The position numbers and the translations under genes are program-made. Positions 1-6,434 of a stretch of DNA of 7,519 nucleotides are shown in pieces (the first letter of the stretch is position 1; each line of letters starts with the position of its first letter). This DNA comes from Gammaproteobacteria bacterium (GTDB taxonomy: Bacteria; Pseudomonadota; Gammaproteobacteria; Pseudomonadales; Azotimanducaceae): the NCBI GenBank assembly GCA_002726925.1, contig PBTJ01000082.1, positions 3,614-11,132 on the forward strand, written 5' to 3'. The notes beneath the pieces were generated by a model. The model was not told where the DNA came from and ran no database searches. It saw only the letters and a program-made list of their open reading frames with translations.

Positions 1-325
1 GGGCGTTAGCGTTGATTTGTGCGCCGAGGTCAGTCGACATGTTAGCGATTTGCTCGACGTTGAAGAGATCTTGCCCAGCGCATACACCTTGGAAGTGTCG
101 TCGCCTGGCATGGACAGGCTGTTATTCAAGGGCAAGCAATACCCAGCGCATGTGGGTGAGCGCCTTGATGTGAGATTGAATTACCCTTTCGAGGGACGTA
201 AAAAAATTGTTGGGACGTTGGCAGGGCTCGAAGATGATTCGGTAGTGCTGCAGGTGGATGATGAAGAATACCTTCTGCCCCTAGAAAACGTTCAAAAGGC
301 ACGCATTGTGCCGGTGTTTGATTGA
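1..325 (+). CDS. rimP: Ribosome maturation factor RimP, 5'-truncated
   Basis: RimP (formerly YhbC/P15a) is a cytoplasmic 30S assembly factor that binds free 30S subunits and helps maturation around the S12 region. The frame is open from the window edge (first whole codon at position 2) to TGA at 323-325, giving 107 visible residues. The family is about 150 residues long, so roughly the first 45 are missing. The family signature LEVSSPGMDRLLF (E. coli LEVSSPGLDRPLF) sits at about visible residues 31-43 and closes the N-terminal domain. The small SH3-like C-terminal domain follows and ends in NVQKARIVPVFD, matching the E. coli end NIQKANLVPHF. A TTG at 17 opens a shorter frame, but it falls inside the conserved first domain (VSVDLCAEVSRHVS) and is not a start. 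The stop codon overlaps the nusA ribosome binding site, so the two are probably translationally coupled. Identity is secure; only the 5' end is unknown. Confidence 0.97.
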   Translation, partial: GVSVDLCAEVSRHVSDLLDVEEILPSAYTLEVSSPGMDRLLFKGKQYPAHVGERLDVRLNYPFEGRKKIVGTLAGLEDDSVVLQVDDEEYLLPLENVQKARIVPVFD

Positions 326-339
326 GGAAGGTTTAGCGC

Positions 340-1869
340 ATGAGCAAAGAAATACTTTCGGTGATTGAATCGGTTTCTCTGGAAAAAGGCGTGCCCAAGG
401 AGGTTATCCTTGGCGCTATGGAGGCGGCCCTGGCCGTCGCGACTAAGAAAAAGTACGGCGAAGACGCAGAGTTTCGCGTTGCCATTGATCGCGACACAGG
501 CGAATACGAAACGTATCGCACATGGGACGTGGTCGATTTCGACAACCTTGAAGAAGAAGAAGAGCCAAATCCTGGTGCGCAGTACAGCGTCGAAGAGGCG
601 CGCGAAATAAAAGCCGATGCGCAGCTCGGCGATGTTTTAGAAGAGCAGGTCGAGTCCGTAGAGTTTGGTCGTATTGCCGCGCAAACCGCCAAGCAAGTTA
701 TCGTTCAAAAGGTGCGGGAAGCGGAACGCGCACAAATTGTTGAAGTATACGAGTCGCGAATCAACGAATTGCTTAGTGGGACCGTGAAAAAGCTAGGCCG
801 CGACAGCGTCATTGTCGATCTCGGCAACAACGCCGAAGCAATCCTCACTAGGGAACATCTGATTCCGCGTGAGGTTTTTCGTGTTGGTGATCGTCTACGC
901 GCCATGCTGGTCGAAATCCGCCCGGACAACCGTGGTCCTCAGCTGATTTTGTCGCGCACAGCACCATCGATGTTGATCGAGCTCTTCAAAGTAGAGGTGC
1001 CCGAAATTGCTGAAGACGTCATTCAGATTTTGGGTGCCGCCCGTGATCCGGGTTCCCGCGCAAAGATCGCTGTGCAAACCAATGATGGCCGCATAGATCC
1101 GGTTGGCGCCTGTGTGGGCATGCGAGGATCACGAGTGCAGGCCGTTTCCGGGGAGCTGGCCGGTGAGCGCATCGATATCGTTTTGTGGGATGACAATCCC
1201 GCGCAGCTCACCATCAACGCTATGGCACCAGCCGAGGTCGCCTCTATCGTATTGGACGAAGAAACCCACAGCATGGATATCGCGGTGACTGAAGCAAATC
1301 TTGCGCAGGCAATTGGCCGGGGCGGCCAGAACGTGCGCCTTGCAAGCGACCTGTGCGGGTGGTCGCTGAATATCATGACTGAAGAAGAAGCGGCGCAAAA
1401 ACTGGAAGAAGAGTCCACTAAGTTTGTCGTTGAATTCATCGAGTACTTAGCAGTGGACGAGGACGTTGCCGAGGTCTTGGTCGAAGAGGGTTTTACGACG
1501 TTGGAAGAAGTCGCCTACGTACCAATGGAAGAAATGCTGGCCATCGATGGCTTTGATGAAGAGATCGTCAACGAGCTGCGTAATCGTGCGAAAGATGCCT
1601 TGCTGACAAAAGCCATTGCAAGTGAAGAAGCCTTTGGCGATGCCAAGCCGGCAGATGACTTGCTTGAGATGCGCAGCATGACGCGAGAGCTTGCGTTCCA
1701 GCTGGCAAATAATGAAGTTGCAACGATGGAAGATTTGGCAGAGCTCGCTGTGCCAGAGTTGCTGGATATTGTTCCAGATCTCTCAGAAGACGCCGCTGCG
1801 CAGCTGATCATGATTGCGCGGGAGCCTTGGTTCGCAGAAGCGGAAGAAGCGGATGCTGAGTCAGCATGA
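340..1869 (+). CDS. nusA: Transcription termination/antitermination factor NusA
   Basis: NusA binds RNA polymerase at the RNA exit channel, stimulates pausing and intrinsic termination, and takes part in rRNA and phage N antitermination complexes. The protein is 509 residues (E. coli 495). The order seen is: RNAP-binding N-terminal domain about 1-130 with an acidic run at 71-75; S1 domain about 142-206 ([21 protein letters not shown]); KH1 with GMRG at 260-263 ([13 protein letters not shown]); KH2 with GRGG at 326-329 ([13 protein letters not shown]); then two acidic repeats at about 365-425 ([17 protein letters not shown]) and 438-500 ([20 protein letters not shown]). Two acidic repeats are typical of gammaproteobacterial NusA; many other bacteria lack them. 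The ATG at 340 has AGGAAGG at 325-331, 8 nt upstream. The gap to rimP is 14 nt and infB follows after 85 nt. In E. coli NusA dampens expression of its own operon from the leader ahead of rimP, which lies outside this window. Confidence 0.99.
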   Translation: MSKEILSVIESVSLEKGVPKEVILGAMEAALAVATKKKYGEDAEFRVAIDRDTGEYETYRTWDVVDFDNLEEEEEPNPGAQYSVEEAREIKADAQLGDVLEEQVESVEFGRIAAQTAKQVIVQKVREAERAQIVEVYESRINELLSGTVKKLGRDSVIVDLGNNAEAILTREHLIPREVFRVGDRLRAMLVEIRPDNRGPQLILSRTAPSMLIELFKVEVPEIAEDVIQILGAARDPGSRAKIAVQTNDGRIDPVGACVGMRGSRVQAVSGELAGERIDIVLWDDNPAQLTINAMAPAEVASIVLDEETHSMDIAVTEANLAQAIGRGGQNVRLASDLCGWSLNIMTEEEAAQKLEEESTKFVVEFIEYLAVDEDVAEVLVEEGFTTLEEVAYVPMEEMLAIDGFDEEIVNELRNRAKDALLTKAIASEEAFGDAKPADDLLEMRSMTRELAFQLANNEVATMEDLAELAVPELLDIVPDLSEDAAAQLIMIAREPWFAEAEEADAESA

Positions 1870-1918
1870 GCGCGCCGAGAAAGTGGCAACAGAGTGTGAA
1901 TTAGATACGTAAAGAATC

Positions 1919-1943
1919 GCCGAGCAGGCATGGCGTGCTCGGT
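1919..1943 (+). promoter_or_regulatory. Hairpin abutting the infB ribosome binding site
   Basis: A perfect 7-bp inverted repeat, CCGAGCA (1920-1926) and TGCTCGG (1936-1942), has a 9-nt loop and can be closed by a further G-U pair (1919/1943). Its 3' arm ends next to AGGAG at 1944-1948. No T-run follows, so it is not an intrinsic terminator. Its place suggests an effect on infB translation or mRNA processing, which is inference. A short inverted repeat of this size can arise by chance. Confidence 0.4.
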
Positions 1944-1948
1944 AGGAG
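1944..1948 (+). promoter_or_regulatory. infB ribosome binding site
   Basis: AGGAG lies 6 nt before ATG 1955 but only 3 nt before an in-frame TTG at 1952. The spacing selects the ATG as the start. It is part of a 10-base string, TAGGAGTGAT, also found in front of rpsO. Confidence 0.85.
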
Positions 1949-1954
1949 TGATTG

Positions 1955-4477
1955 ATGGCTGAAGTAACGGTTAAACAACTTGCAGATGCGGTAGGCGCTC
2001 CGGTGGATCGTCTGCTTACACAAATGCAGCAGGCAGGGTTGTCGCACAAAAGCGAGGACCAGTCGGTTAGCGAGCAAGAAAAGCAAACCTTGCTAGCCTA
2101 TTTAAAGGGTGACAAGGGTGATGCCTCCAAGCCAGCGGGTAAAATCACGCTTAAGCGCAAAAGTACCGGCACGCTCAAGTCTGGCCAAGGTCGTGCGGGA
2201 CGCAACGTAACGGTAGAAGTCCGGCGCAAGCGTACCTATGTGAAGCGTTCTGAGGCGGCGCCAGAAGCCGAGGCAGAAGCGCAAGACCCTGTCGTGTCCC
2301 AGAGTGAGTTGGAAGCTCAACGGATCCACGAAGAAGAGCGGGCGAGACAAGAGGCCGAAGAACAAGCACGAATTGCTGAAGCTGATCGTAAAGCTGAGGC
2401 CGAACGCCGCGTTGAAGAAGAAAAGCGCAAGCAGGAAGAGCTTGAACGCCAGCAGCAGGAACAGCGCGCTGCAAATGAGAAGAAGACAAGCCAACCGGCA
2501 GCTGCACCAATGTCTGCGGCGGATATTCAGGCGAAGGAACAATCCGAACAACGTGGGGGCAAACGCTCTCGCGGTAGGGAAAGATCAACCGCATCTCCCG
2601 AGAAAGGGCGTCGGCGCGAGCTTAGCCTGAAATCTGAGCGCCGCACGAAAAGGCGAGCACCGCAGCGCGATGTTGCCCTAAAAGTCGATCAGCAGGGCGG
2701 TGAGTTTAAGCCAGAAGAATTTATTTCCAGAGAAGTTGAGGTCGGTGAAGTGATCACCGTCGGACAACTTGCTTCTGGTATGGCTGTTAAGGCCGGAGAG
2801 GTTATCAAGGCGCTCATGGGCTTAGGGGTGATGGCGACGATCAACCAAGCCGTTGACCAAGATACGGCGACTCTGGTCGTGGAAGAGATGGGACATCGCA
2901 TCAAGTTTGTCAGTGAAGACGTGCTGGAAGAGCAGCTTGAGGCCTCCCTGGTCATCGAGGGAGAGACGACGAGCCGAGCACCCGTGGTAACTGTTATGGG
3001 GCATGTCGATCATGGCAAGACTTCGCTGCTAGATCACATCAGAAACGCCAGAGTCACCTCTGGTGAAGCTGGAGGCATTACGCAACACATCGGTGCCTAC
3101 AGCGTCGATACGCCCAATGGCGAGATCACCTTTATTGATACGCCAGGCCACGCGGCTTTTACCTCGATGCGCGCTCGCGGTGCCAAGGTGACCGATATCG
3201 TGATCTTGGTTGTCGCTGCGGACGACGGCGTAATGCCGCAGACCGAAGAAGCGATTCAGCACGCCAAGGCGGCCGAGGTGCCAGTGATCGTAGCCATCAA
3301 CAAGATGGACTTAGAAGGCGCTGACCCGGACCGTGTGACCAATGAACTGGCCAGTAAGGAGCTTGTGCCAGAAGCTTGGGGTGGCGATGTGCAGTTTAAA
3401 CAAGTCTCTGCCATGACCGGCGAAGGTATGGACGGATTGCTAGAAGCGATTTCTCTGCAGGCGGAACTGTTGGAACTGACGGCGATAAATGAGGCCCCTG
3501 CTCAGGGCGTAGTTGTTGAGTCCCGCTTAGATCGTGGCCGCGGGCCAGTGGCTACGGTGCTGGTACAGAATGGCAAGCTCAAGCAAGGCGACATCGTCAT
3601 TGCTGGTGAATTTTATGGAAGGGTGCGCGCCATGCTGGACGACACCGGAGCGAATGCGAAGGAAGCAGGTCCATCGCAACCTATCGAGTTGCTTGGTTTA
3701 AACGGCACACCAGGTGCAGGCGATGACTTTGCGGTGGCAGCGGATGAACGTTCTGCTAGGGAATTGGCGGAATTTCGTCGCGACAAAATGCAGGAACGCA
3801 TCCAAGCGACGCAGCAAGCTGCCAAGTTAGACAACATGTTCGCCAACATGATCGAGGGCGAGAAACGCATACTTAAATTGGTTGTGAAAACCGATGTGCG
3901 CGGTAGCCTCGAAGCCATTGTTCAGGCGATGTCAGAAGTGGGCAACGACGAAGTTGCGGTACAGGTGCTTGGTTCTGGTGTTGGCGGTATTTCCGAGTCG
4001 GACGCCACCATGGCAGCGACCTATGGCGCGACGGTATTTGGCTTTAACGTGCGTGCGGACAAAACCGCAAAAACGCTGTTGGAGCGCGAAGGGGTAGAGC
4101 TGCGTTACTACAGCGTTATTTACGAGTTGATTGATGATGTGAAGGCTGCACTCTCCGGTATGTTGTCACCAGAAATCCGCGAAGAGATCGTGGGAACTGC
4201 TGAAGTGCGCGATGTTTTCCGATCACCCCGATTCGGTCAAATTGCGGGCTGCATGGTTATCGAGGGTACGGTGCATCGAAACAAGCCCATCCGTGTGTTG
4301 CGAGACAACGTGGTGATCTACGAAGGCGAACTCGAATCGCTGCGACGCTTCAAAGACGATGTCTCCGATGTTCGAAACGGTACGGAATGTGGTATCGGTG
4401 TACGAAACTACAACGATGTTCGCGCAGGTGACCTCATTGAAGTGTTCGATACCAAGGAGATTGCGCGCTCGCTGTAG
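1955..4477 (+). CDS. infB: Translation initiation factor IF-2
   Basis: IF2 is the GTPase that brings fMet-tRNA to the 30S P site and promotes 50S joining. The protein is 840 residues (E. coli 890). An IF2_N domain fills about 1-50 ([19 protein letters not shown]), followed by a basic IF2-associated stretch to about 98 ([19 protein letters not shown]). A charged E/R/K/Q-rich helical linker runs over about 115-235, and a second IF2_N domain over about 262-315. The G domain has G1 GHVDHGKT 349-356, the switch-I region GGITQHIG 373-380, G3 DTPGH 395-399, G4 NKMD 449-452 and G5 SAM 485-487. Domains II and III follow, then the C-terminal fMet-tRNA-binding region (about 745-840, with [17 protein letters not shown]). 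It is shorter than the E. coli form mainly in the linker. The ATG at 1955 is chosen over TTG 1952 because of AGGAG spacing and the family start M-x-x-V-T-[IV]-K. An internal ATG at 2510 in the linker could give a short isoform as in E. coli, but no clear ribosome binding site precedes it. Confidence 0.99.
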   Translation: MAEVTVKQLADAVGAPVDRLLTQMQQAGLSHKSEDQSVSEQEKQTLLAYLKGDKGDASKPAGKITLKRKSTGTLKSGQGRAGRNVTVEVRRKRTYVKRSEAAPEAEAEAQDPVVSQSELEAQRIHEEERARQEAEEQARIAEADRKAEAERRVEEEKRKQEELERQQQEQRAANEKKTSQPAAAPMSAADIQAKEQSEQRGGKRSRGRERSTASPEKGRRRELSLKSERRTKRRAPQRDVALKVDQQGGEFKPEEFISREVEVGEVITVGQLASGMAVKAGEVIKALMGLGVMATINQAVDQDTATLVVEEMGHRIKFVSEDVLEEQLEASLVIEGETTSRAPVVTVMGHVDHGKTSLLDHIRNARVTSGEAGGITQHIGAYSVDTPNGEITFIDTPGHAAFTSMRARGAKVTDIVILVVAADDGVMPQTEEAIQHAKAAEVPVIVAINKMDLEGADPDRVTNELASKELVPEAWGGDVQFKQVSAMTGEGMDGLLEAISLQAELLELTAINEAPAQGVVVESRLDRGRGPVATVLVQNGKLKQGDIVIAGEFYGRVRAMLDDTGANAKEAGPSQPIELLGLNGTPGAGDDFAVAADERSARELAEFRRDKMQERIQATQQAAKLDNMFANMIEGEKRILKLVVKTDVRGSLEAIVQAMSEVGNDEVAVQVLGSGVGGISESDATMAATYGATVFGFNVRADKTAKTLLEREGVELRYYSVIYELIDDVKAALSGMLSPEIREEIVGTAEVRDVFRSPRFGQIAGCMVIEGTVHRNKPIRVLRDNVVIYEGELESLRRFKDDVSDVRNGTECGIGVRNYNDVRAGDLIEVFDTKEIARSL

Positions 4478-4489
4478 TATCGCGAGCGT
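4465..4489 (+). promoter_or_regulatory. Hairpin spanning the infB stop codon, upstream of rbfA
   Basis: A perfect 7-bp repeat, CGCTCGC (4466-4472) and GCGAGCG (4482-4488), has a 9-nt loop that contains the infB TAG (4475-4477). A G-U pair (4465/4489) can extend it. No T-run follows, so it is not a good intrinsic terminator. It ends 12 nt before the rbfA ATG, where a ribosome binding site would be expected. A role in coupling rbfA to infB termination, or in mRNA processing, is inference. Confidence 0.4.
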
Positions 4490-4501
4490 TCATAAACTGG
4501 C

Positions 4502-4906
4502 ATGTCCAGAGATCTTCGAGTTGCCGACTTTGTACGCGATGAGGTGTCACGCATTTTGCAGCGCGACATGCGCGATCCGCGCGTGGGCAGTTTCGTCAAC
4601 GTAAATGACGTGAAAGTCAGTAAGGATCTCTCCTACGCAGACATATATGTTTCATCGCTGCAAGGCAATGATGCCAAGGCGCAGGCTGAATTGGTTGCAG
4701 TACTCAATCGCGCTGCAGGTTTTTTTCGCACCGAGTTGGCTAAGCGCCACACAATGCGCACTACCCCTAAGCCTAGGTTTCATTACGATGAGTTGGTTGA
4801 GCGAGGGCCGCGGCTGGAACAACTTATTGGCCAGGCGATCACGCAAGACCAGCAGCGAGCCGAGCCGAAGGGTGAAGAACCATCGCAGCAGCAGGGCGAA
4901 AAGTAA
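4502..4906 (+). CDS. rbfA: 30S ribosome-binding factor RbfA
   Basis: RbfA is a small KH-fold protein that binds pre-30S particles near the 5' helix of 16S rRNA, aids late maturation and is a cold-shock factor in E. coli. The protein is 134 residues, the same size as E. coli RbfA (133). Visible family features are an N-terminal helix (RVADFVRDEVSRILQ), the RDPRVG motif at 24-29, the strand KVSKDLSYADIYVS at 38-51, and the AAG motif at 71-73 that replaces the usual KH GxxG loop. The last 20 residues are polar and probably disordered. The start is forced: TAA at 4493 is in frame just upstream, and ATG 4502 gives the expected N-terminus, a few residues shorter than E. coli. No good Shine-Dalgarno sequence precedes it, so translation may depend on coupling to infB, whose stop is 24 nt away. 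Its stop lies three bases before truB. Confidence 0.97.
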   Translation: MSRDLRVADFVRDEVSRILQRDMRDPRVGSFVNVNDVKVSKDLSYADIYVSSLQGNDAKAQAELVAVLNRAAGFFRTELAKRHTMRTTPKPRFHYDELVERGPRLEQLIGQAITQDQQRAEPKGEEPSQQQGEK

Positions 4907-4909
4907 GCT

Positions 4910-5824
4910 TTGTCTAGAAAGCGCAAGGGCAGAGCGGTTAATGGGATACTGGTCGTGGATAAACCGGCAGGTATTTCGTCCAATGATGTTGTGCAGCAGG
5001 CCAAGCGCTTATTTGGTGCGCAGAAAGTTGGTCATACGGGCAGCCTAGATCCTTTAGCCACCGGTGTTTTGCCGCTGTGTTTTGGCGAAGCTACCAAGTT
5101 TTCGCAGTATCTGTTAGATGCGGATAAAAAGTATTGGGCGCAAGTGCGGCTTGGAATTACCACCGAGACCGGCGATGCAGATGGTGAAGTAATAGCTCAA
5201 GCGGATGCGAGTTCAGTAACGCCGGCCCAGGCAGTTGCTGCGCTAGAAACGTTTGTTGGTGAAATCGAGCAGATTCCGTCGATGTATTCGGCTTTAAAGC
5301 ATCAGGGACAGCCGCTCTATAAACTGGCGCGAAAGGGTATTGAGGTTGAACGCGCGCCGCGCCAAGTAAGTATATACAGTGCAGAGCTTTTGCAATTTTC
5401 TGAGGCGTCTATAGAGTTGCGCGTCCATTGCAGCAAAGGCACCTACATTCGCAGTTTGGCGGAAGACTTAGGTGCGGCCTTGGGTTGTGGTGCCCACGTG
5501 AGTGCACTGCGCCGATTAGCTGCCGGACCTTATGAAGAAGGACAGGCGACGACGTTGGCGGAATTGTGCGAAACCAATGATATGCAGGAAATGGACGCAC
5601 TATTGTTACCGGTTTCCAGCGCAGTGGATTCTTGGCCTGCCGTGCGTTTGCACGAAGACACCGCTCACTACGTGCGGCAAGGACAGCCAGTGCAGGTTGC
5701 CCATGCGCCGACCGATGGCTGGGTACAGATATTTGAATTGGCCGAGGAAGATCGCTTCCTTGGCGTCGGCGAAATTTTGACTGACGGTAGGGTAGCCCCA
5801 AGAAGATTAGTTGCCAACGATTAG
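4910..5824 (+). CDS. truB: tRNA pseudouridine(55) synthase TruB
   Basis: TruB converts uridine 55 in the T-arm of tRNAs to pseudouridine and also acts as a tRNA-folding chaperone. The protein is 304 residues (E. coli 314). The TruB catalytic motif [15 protein letters not shown] occupies 41-55 with the nucleophile Asp47. Tyr75 (DKKYWAQ), Arg181 (SKGTYIRS) and Leu200 match the E. coli active-site residues Tyr76, Arg181 and Leu200. The C-terminal PUA-like RNA-binding region runs from about 250 and ends in GRVAPRRLV, as in E. coli. The start is TTG at 4910: the rbfA TAA (4904-4906) lies in the same frame with one codon between, so no earlier start exists, and [12 protein letters not shown] aligns with the E. 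coli N-terminus. No strong ribosome binding site is visible; the best is AGGG at 4893-4896, 13 nt away. Translation probably relies on coupling to rbfA. Confidence 0.98.
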   Translation: MSRKRKGRAVNGILVVDKPAGISSNDVVQQAKRLFGAQKVGHTGSLDPLATGVLPLCFGEATKFSQYLLDADKKYWAQVRLGITTETGDADGEVIAQADASSVTPAQAVAALETFVGEIEQIPSMYSALKHQGQPLYKLARKGIEVERAPRQVSIYSAELLQFSEASIELRVHCSKGTYIRSLAEDLGAALGCGAHVSALRRLAAGPYEEGQATTLAELCETNDMQEMDALLLPVSSAVDSWPAVRLHEDTAHYVRQGQPVQVAHAPTDGWVQIFELAEEDRFLGVGEILTDGRVAPRRLVAND

Positions 5825-5848
5825 TCGAAGTCATACATCAAGACTGTC

Positions 5849-5898
5849 AATACGCGCGGTTTTCGATGTCACGAGTAATAGCGTATTTAGGAGTGATA
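5849..5898 (+). promoter_or_regulatory. Structured rpsO leader, possible S15-responsive pseudoknot
   Basis: AATACGC (5849-5855) and GCGTATT (5881-5887) form a perfect 7-bp stem with a 25-nt loop, whose 3' arm directly abuts TAGGAG. Loop bases TGTCAC (5867-5872) can pair with GTGATA (5893-5898, one G-U pair), starting at the last base of the ribosome binding site. Together these would make an H-type pseudoknot over the initiation region. In E. coli S15 represses its own translation by binding a pseudoknot at this place, and S15 leaders in other bacteria have different folds. The base pairs are read from the sequence; regulation by S15 is inference. The second helix is short and could be chance. 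Confidence 0.4.
5889..5893 (+). promoter_or_regulatory. rpsO ribosome binding site
   Basis: AGGAG lies 8 nt before ATG 5902. This settles the start: an in-frame ATG at 5866 has no such site, and starting there would add 12 residues not found in S15 proteins. Confidence 0.85.
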
Positions 5899-5901
5899 GA
5901 A

Positions 5902-6171
5902 ATGGCATTAACAGCCACAGCAAAAGCAGAAATCGTCAAAGAGTACCAGCTCGAAGACGGTGATACGGGTTCTCCCGAAGTGCAGGTCGCACTGTTGACT
6001 CACAACATCAACACCTTGCAAGACCACTTCAAAGAGCACCACAAAGACCACCACTCTCGTCGTGGTCTCATTCGCATGGTTAACCAGCGTCGTAAGCTGT
6101 TGGACTACCTGAAGAAAAAGGACGTAGGTCGCTACAGCGATTTGATTAAGCGGCTTGGATTGCGTCGATAG
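5902..6171 (+). CDS. rpsO: 30S ribosomal protein S15
   Basis: S15 is a primary binder of the central domain of 16S rRNA (the h20-h21-h22 three-way junction), where it nucleates assembly of the platform; it also forms an intersubunit bridge with 23S rRNA. The product from ATG 5902 has 89 residues, the usual length. The rRNA-contacting residues His42, Asp49 and Ser52 (41, 48 and 51 after Met removal) are present within [16 protein letters not shown], followed by [16 protein letters not shown] and the family end LGLRR. The gap to truB is 77 nt, longer than most junctions here, which leaves room for a leader and perhaps a promoter. I could not identify a convincing promoter. In E. coli S15 represses its own translation through this leader. 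Identity is certain. Confidence 0.99.
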   Translation: MALTATAKAEIVKEYQLEDGDTGSPEVQVALLTHNINTLQDHFKEHHKDHHSRRGLIRMVNQRRKLLDYLKKKDVGRYSDLIKRLGLRR

Positions 6172-6202
6172 GGCAGTTTCCCAGCGCTATCGGAAAATTG
6201 CC
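6172..6202 (+). promoter_or_regulatory. Hairpin directly after the rpsO stop codon
   Basis: GGCAGTTTCC (6172-6181) pairs with GGAAAATTGCC (6192-6202): ten pairs, including one G-U pair (6176/6198), with a single bulged A at 6194 and a 10-nt loop. In E. coli the matching position holds the rpsO t1 terminator, but here the sequence after the stem (TGTACCGAAAC) has no T-run. It is more likely a 3'-end stabilising or processing structure allowing transcription into pnp. An intrinsic terminator is not supported. Confidence 0.5.
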
Positions 6203-6227
6203 TGTACCGAAACAACGATGCGTTACC

Positions 6228-6233
6228 AAGGAG
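6228..6233 (+). promoter_or_regulatory. Ribosome-binding-site-like sequence in the rpsO-pnp spacer
   Basis: AAGGAG lies 6 nt before GTG 6240, which opens a 52-codon frame, and 4 nt before ATG 6238, which is followed at once by TGA. It is as good a match as the operon's real sites, but A/G-rich strings are common here, so its function is uncertain. Confidence 0.3.
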
Positions 6234-6239
6234 AAAGAT

Positions 6240-6398
6240 GTGACGCCAGAGTTTGGAGTTGATCGCTCGATACGAGCGGCAAATCCGGGAGAGGGTGATA
6301 TTACGGCAAGCGGAGTACGGGTCGGATTGGTCGTCCTCTCCGCGAGCAGCGCAGGAAACGAAAGAATCGAAAGAATCGAAAGAATCGAAATAAAGTAA
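6240..6398 (+). CDS. Possible small ORF in the pnp leader (doubtful)
   Basis: A frame of 52 codons runs from GTG 6240 to TAA 6396-6398, with AAGGAG 6 nt ahead of the start. I do not recognise the product. It begins MTPEFGVDRSIRAANPGEGD, has a short hydrophobic patch (VGLVVLSASS) and ends in ERI triplets (ERIERIERIEIK) encoded by the 9-bp tandem repeat. The frame covers the long inverted repeat of the pnp leader and ends 36 nt before the pnp start. Against coding: it is rich in codons that look rare in the neighbouring genes (ATA, AGA, GGA, CGA), and the region already has a good explanation as a structured leader. If translated, ribosomes would open the leader stem and could influence pnp mRNA processing; that is speculation. 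Most likely it is a chance frame. Confidence 0.15.
   Translation: MTPEFGVDRSIRAANPGEGDITASGVRVGLVVLSASSAGNERIERIERIEIK
6264..6278 (+). promoter_or_regulatory. Small perfect hairpin in the pnp leader
   Basis: CGCTCG (6264-6269) and CGAGCG (6273-6278) form a 6-bp stem with a 3-nt loop (ATA), and 6263/6279 can add a G-U pair. It lies between the post-rpsO hairpin and the longer leader stem and adds to a structured spacer. No specific role can be assigned. Confidence 0.35.
6288..6341 (+). promoter_or_regulatory. Long stem in the pnp leader, candidate RNase III site
   Basis: Bases 6288-6299 (GGAGAGGGTGAT) pair with 6330-6341 (GTCGTCCTCTCC) over 12 consecutive pairs, three of them G-U, enclosing a 30-nt apical region. 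The outer seven pairs are perfect. In E. coli a double-stranded stem in the pnp leader is cut by RNase III, after which PNPase degrades the upstream strand and destabilises its own mRNA. This stem is in the matching place, ending 93 nt before the pnp start. The pairing is seen; RNase III cutting and autoregulation are inferred from E. coli. Confidence 0.45.
6361..6387 (+). repeat. Tandem repeat (AAAGAATCG) x 3 in the pnp leader
   Basis: Three perfect head-to-tail copies of AAAGAATCG (6361-6369, 6370-6378, 6379-6387) are followed by AAATAAAG. They lie between the long leader stem and the pnp ribosome binding site. The tract is purine-rich and should be unstructured in RNA. The unit is a multiple of three, so copy-number change would not shift the doubtful ORF that crosses it. 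Replication slippage is the likely origin. Confidence 0.9.
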
Positions 6399-6422
6399 TA
6401 GTAGAAGTATGCAGATCCAATT

Positions 6423-6427
6423 GGAGG
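6423..6427 (+). promoter_or_regulatory. pnp ribosome binding site
   Basis: GGAGG lies 7 nt before TTG 6435. It decides the pnp start, because no ATG or GTG is in frame between TAG 6402 and the conserved N-terminus. Confidence 0.9.
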
Positions 6428-6434
6428 AATCAGC

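Noticed and set aside
1930..1962. A 10-codon ORF (ATG 1930 to TGA 1962) overlapping the infB start, possibly a leader peptide.
   Set aside because: Its ATG lies in the hairpin loop without a clear ribosome binding site, and the product has no feature of an attenuator peptide.
2510..2512. An internal infB start giving a short IF2 isoform, as in E. coli.
   Set aside because: ATG 2510 lies in the linker before the second IF2_N domain, but no Shine-Dalgarno sequence is visible just upstream.
5811..5839. A possible rpsO promoter: TTGCCA (5811-5816), 17-bp spacer, TACATC (5834-5839).
   Set aside because: The -35 match is fair but the -10 matches only three of six positions. An rpsO promoter is plausible from E. 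coli, but this one cannot be supported by eye.
5866..5901. ATG 5866 as the rpsO start, adding 12 residues.
   Set aside because: No ribosome binding site precedes it, S15 is 89 residues when started at 5902, and AGGAG is correctly placed for 5902.
6172..6215. An intrinsic terminator after rpsO.
   Set aside because: The hairpin is good but no T-run follows on the + strand, so termination is not supported.
6361..6387. The 9-bp repeats as part of a CRISPR array or attachment site.
   Set aside because: The units are too short, contiguous and without spacers, and no cas, integrase or transposase gene is present in the window.
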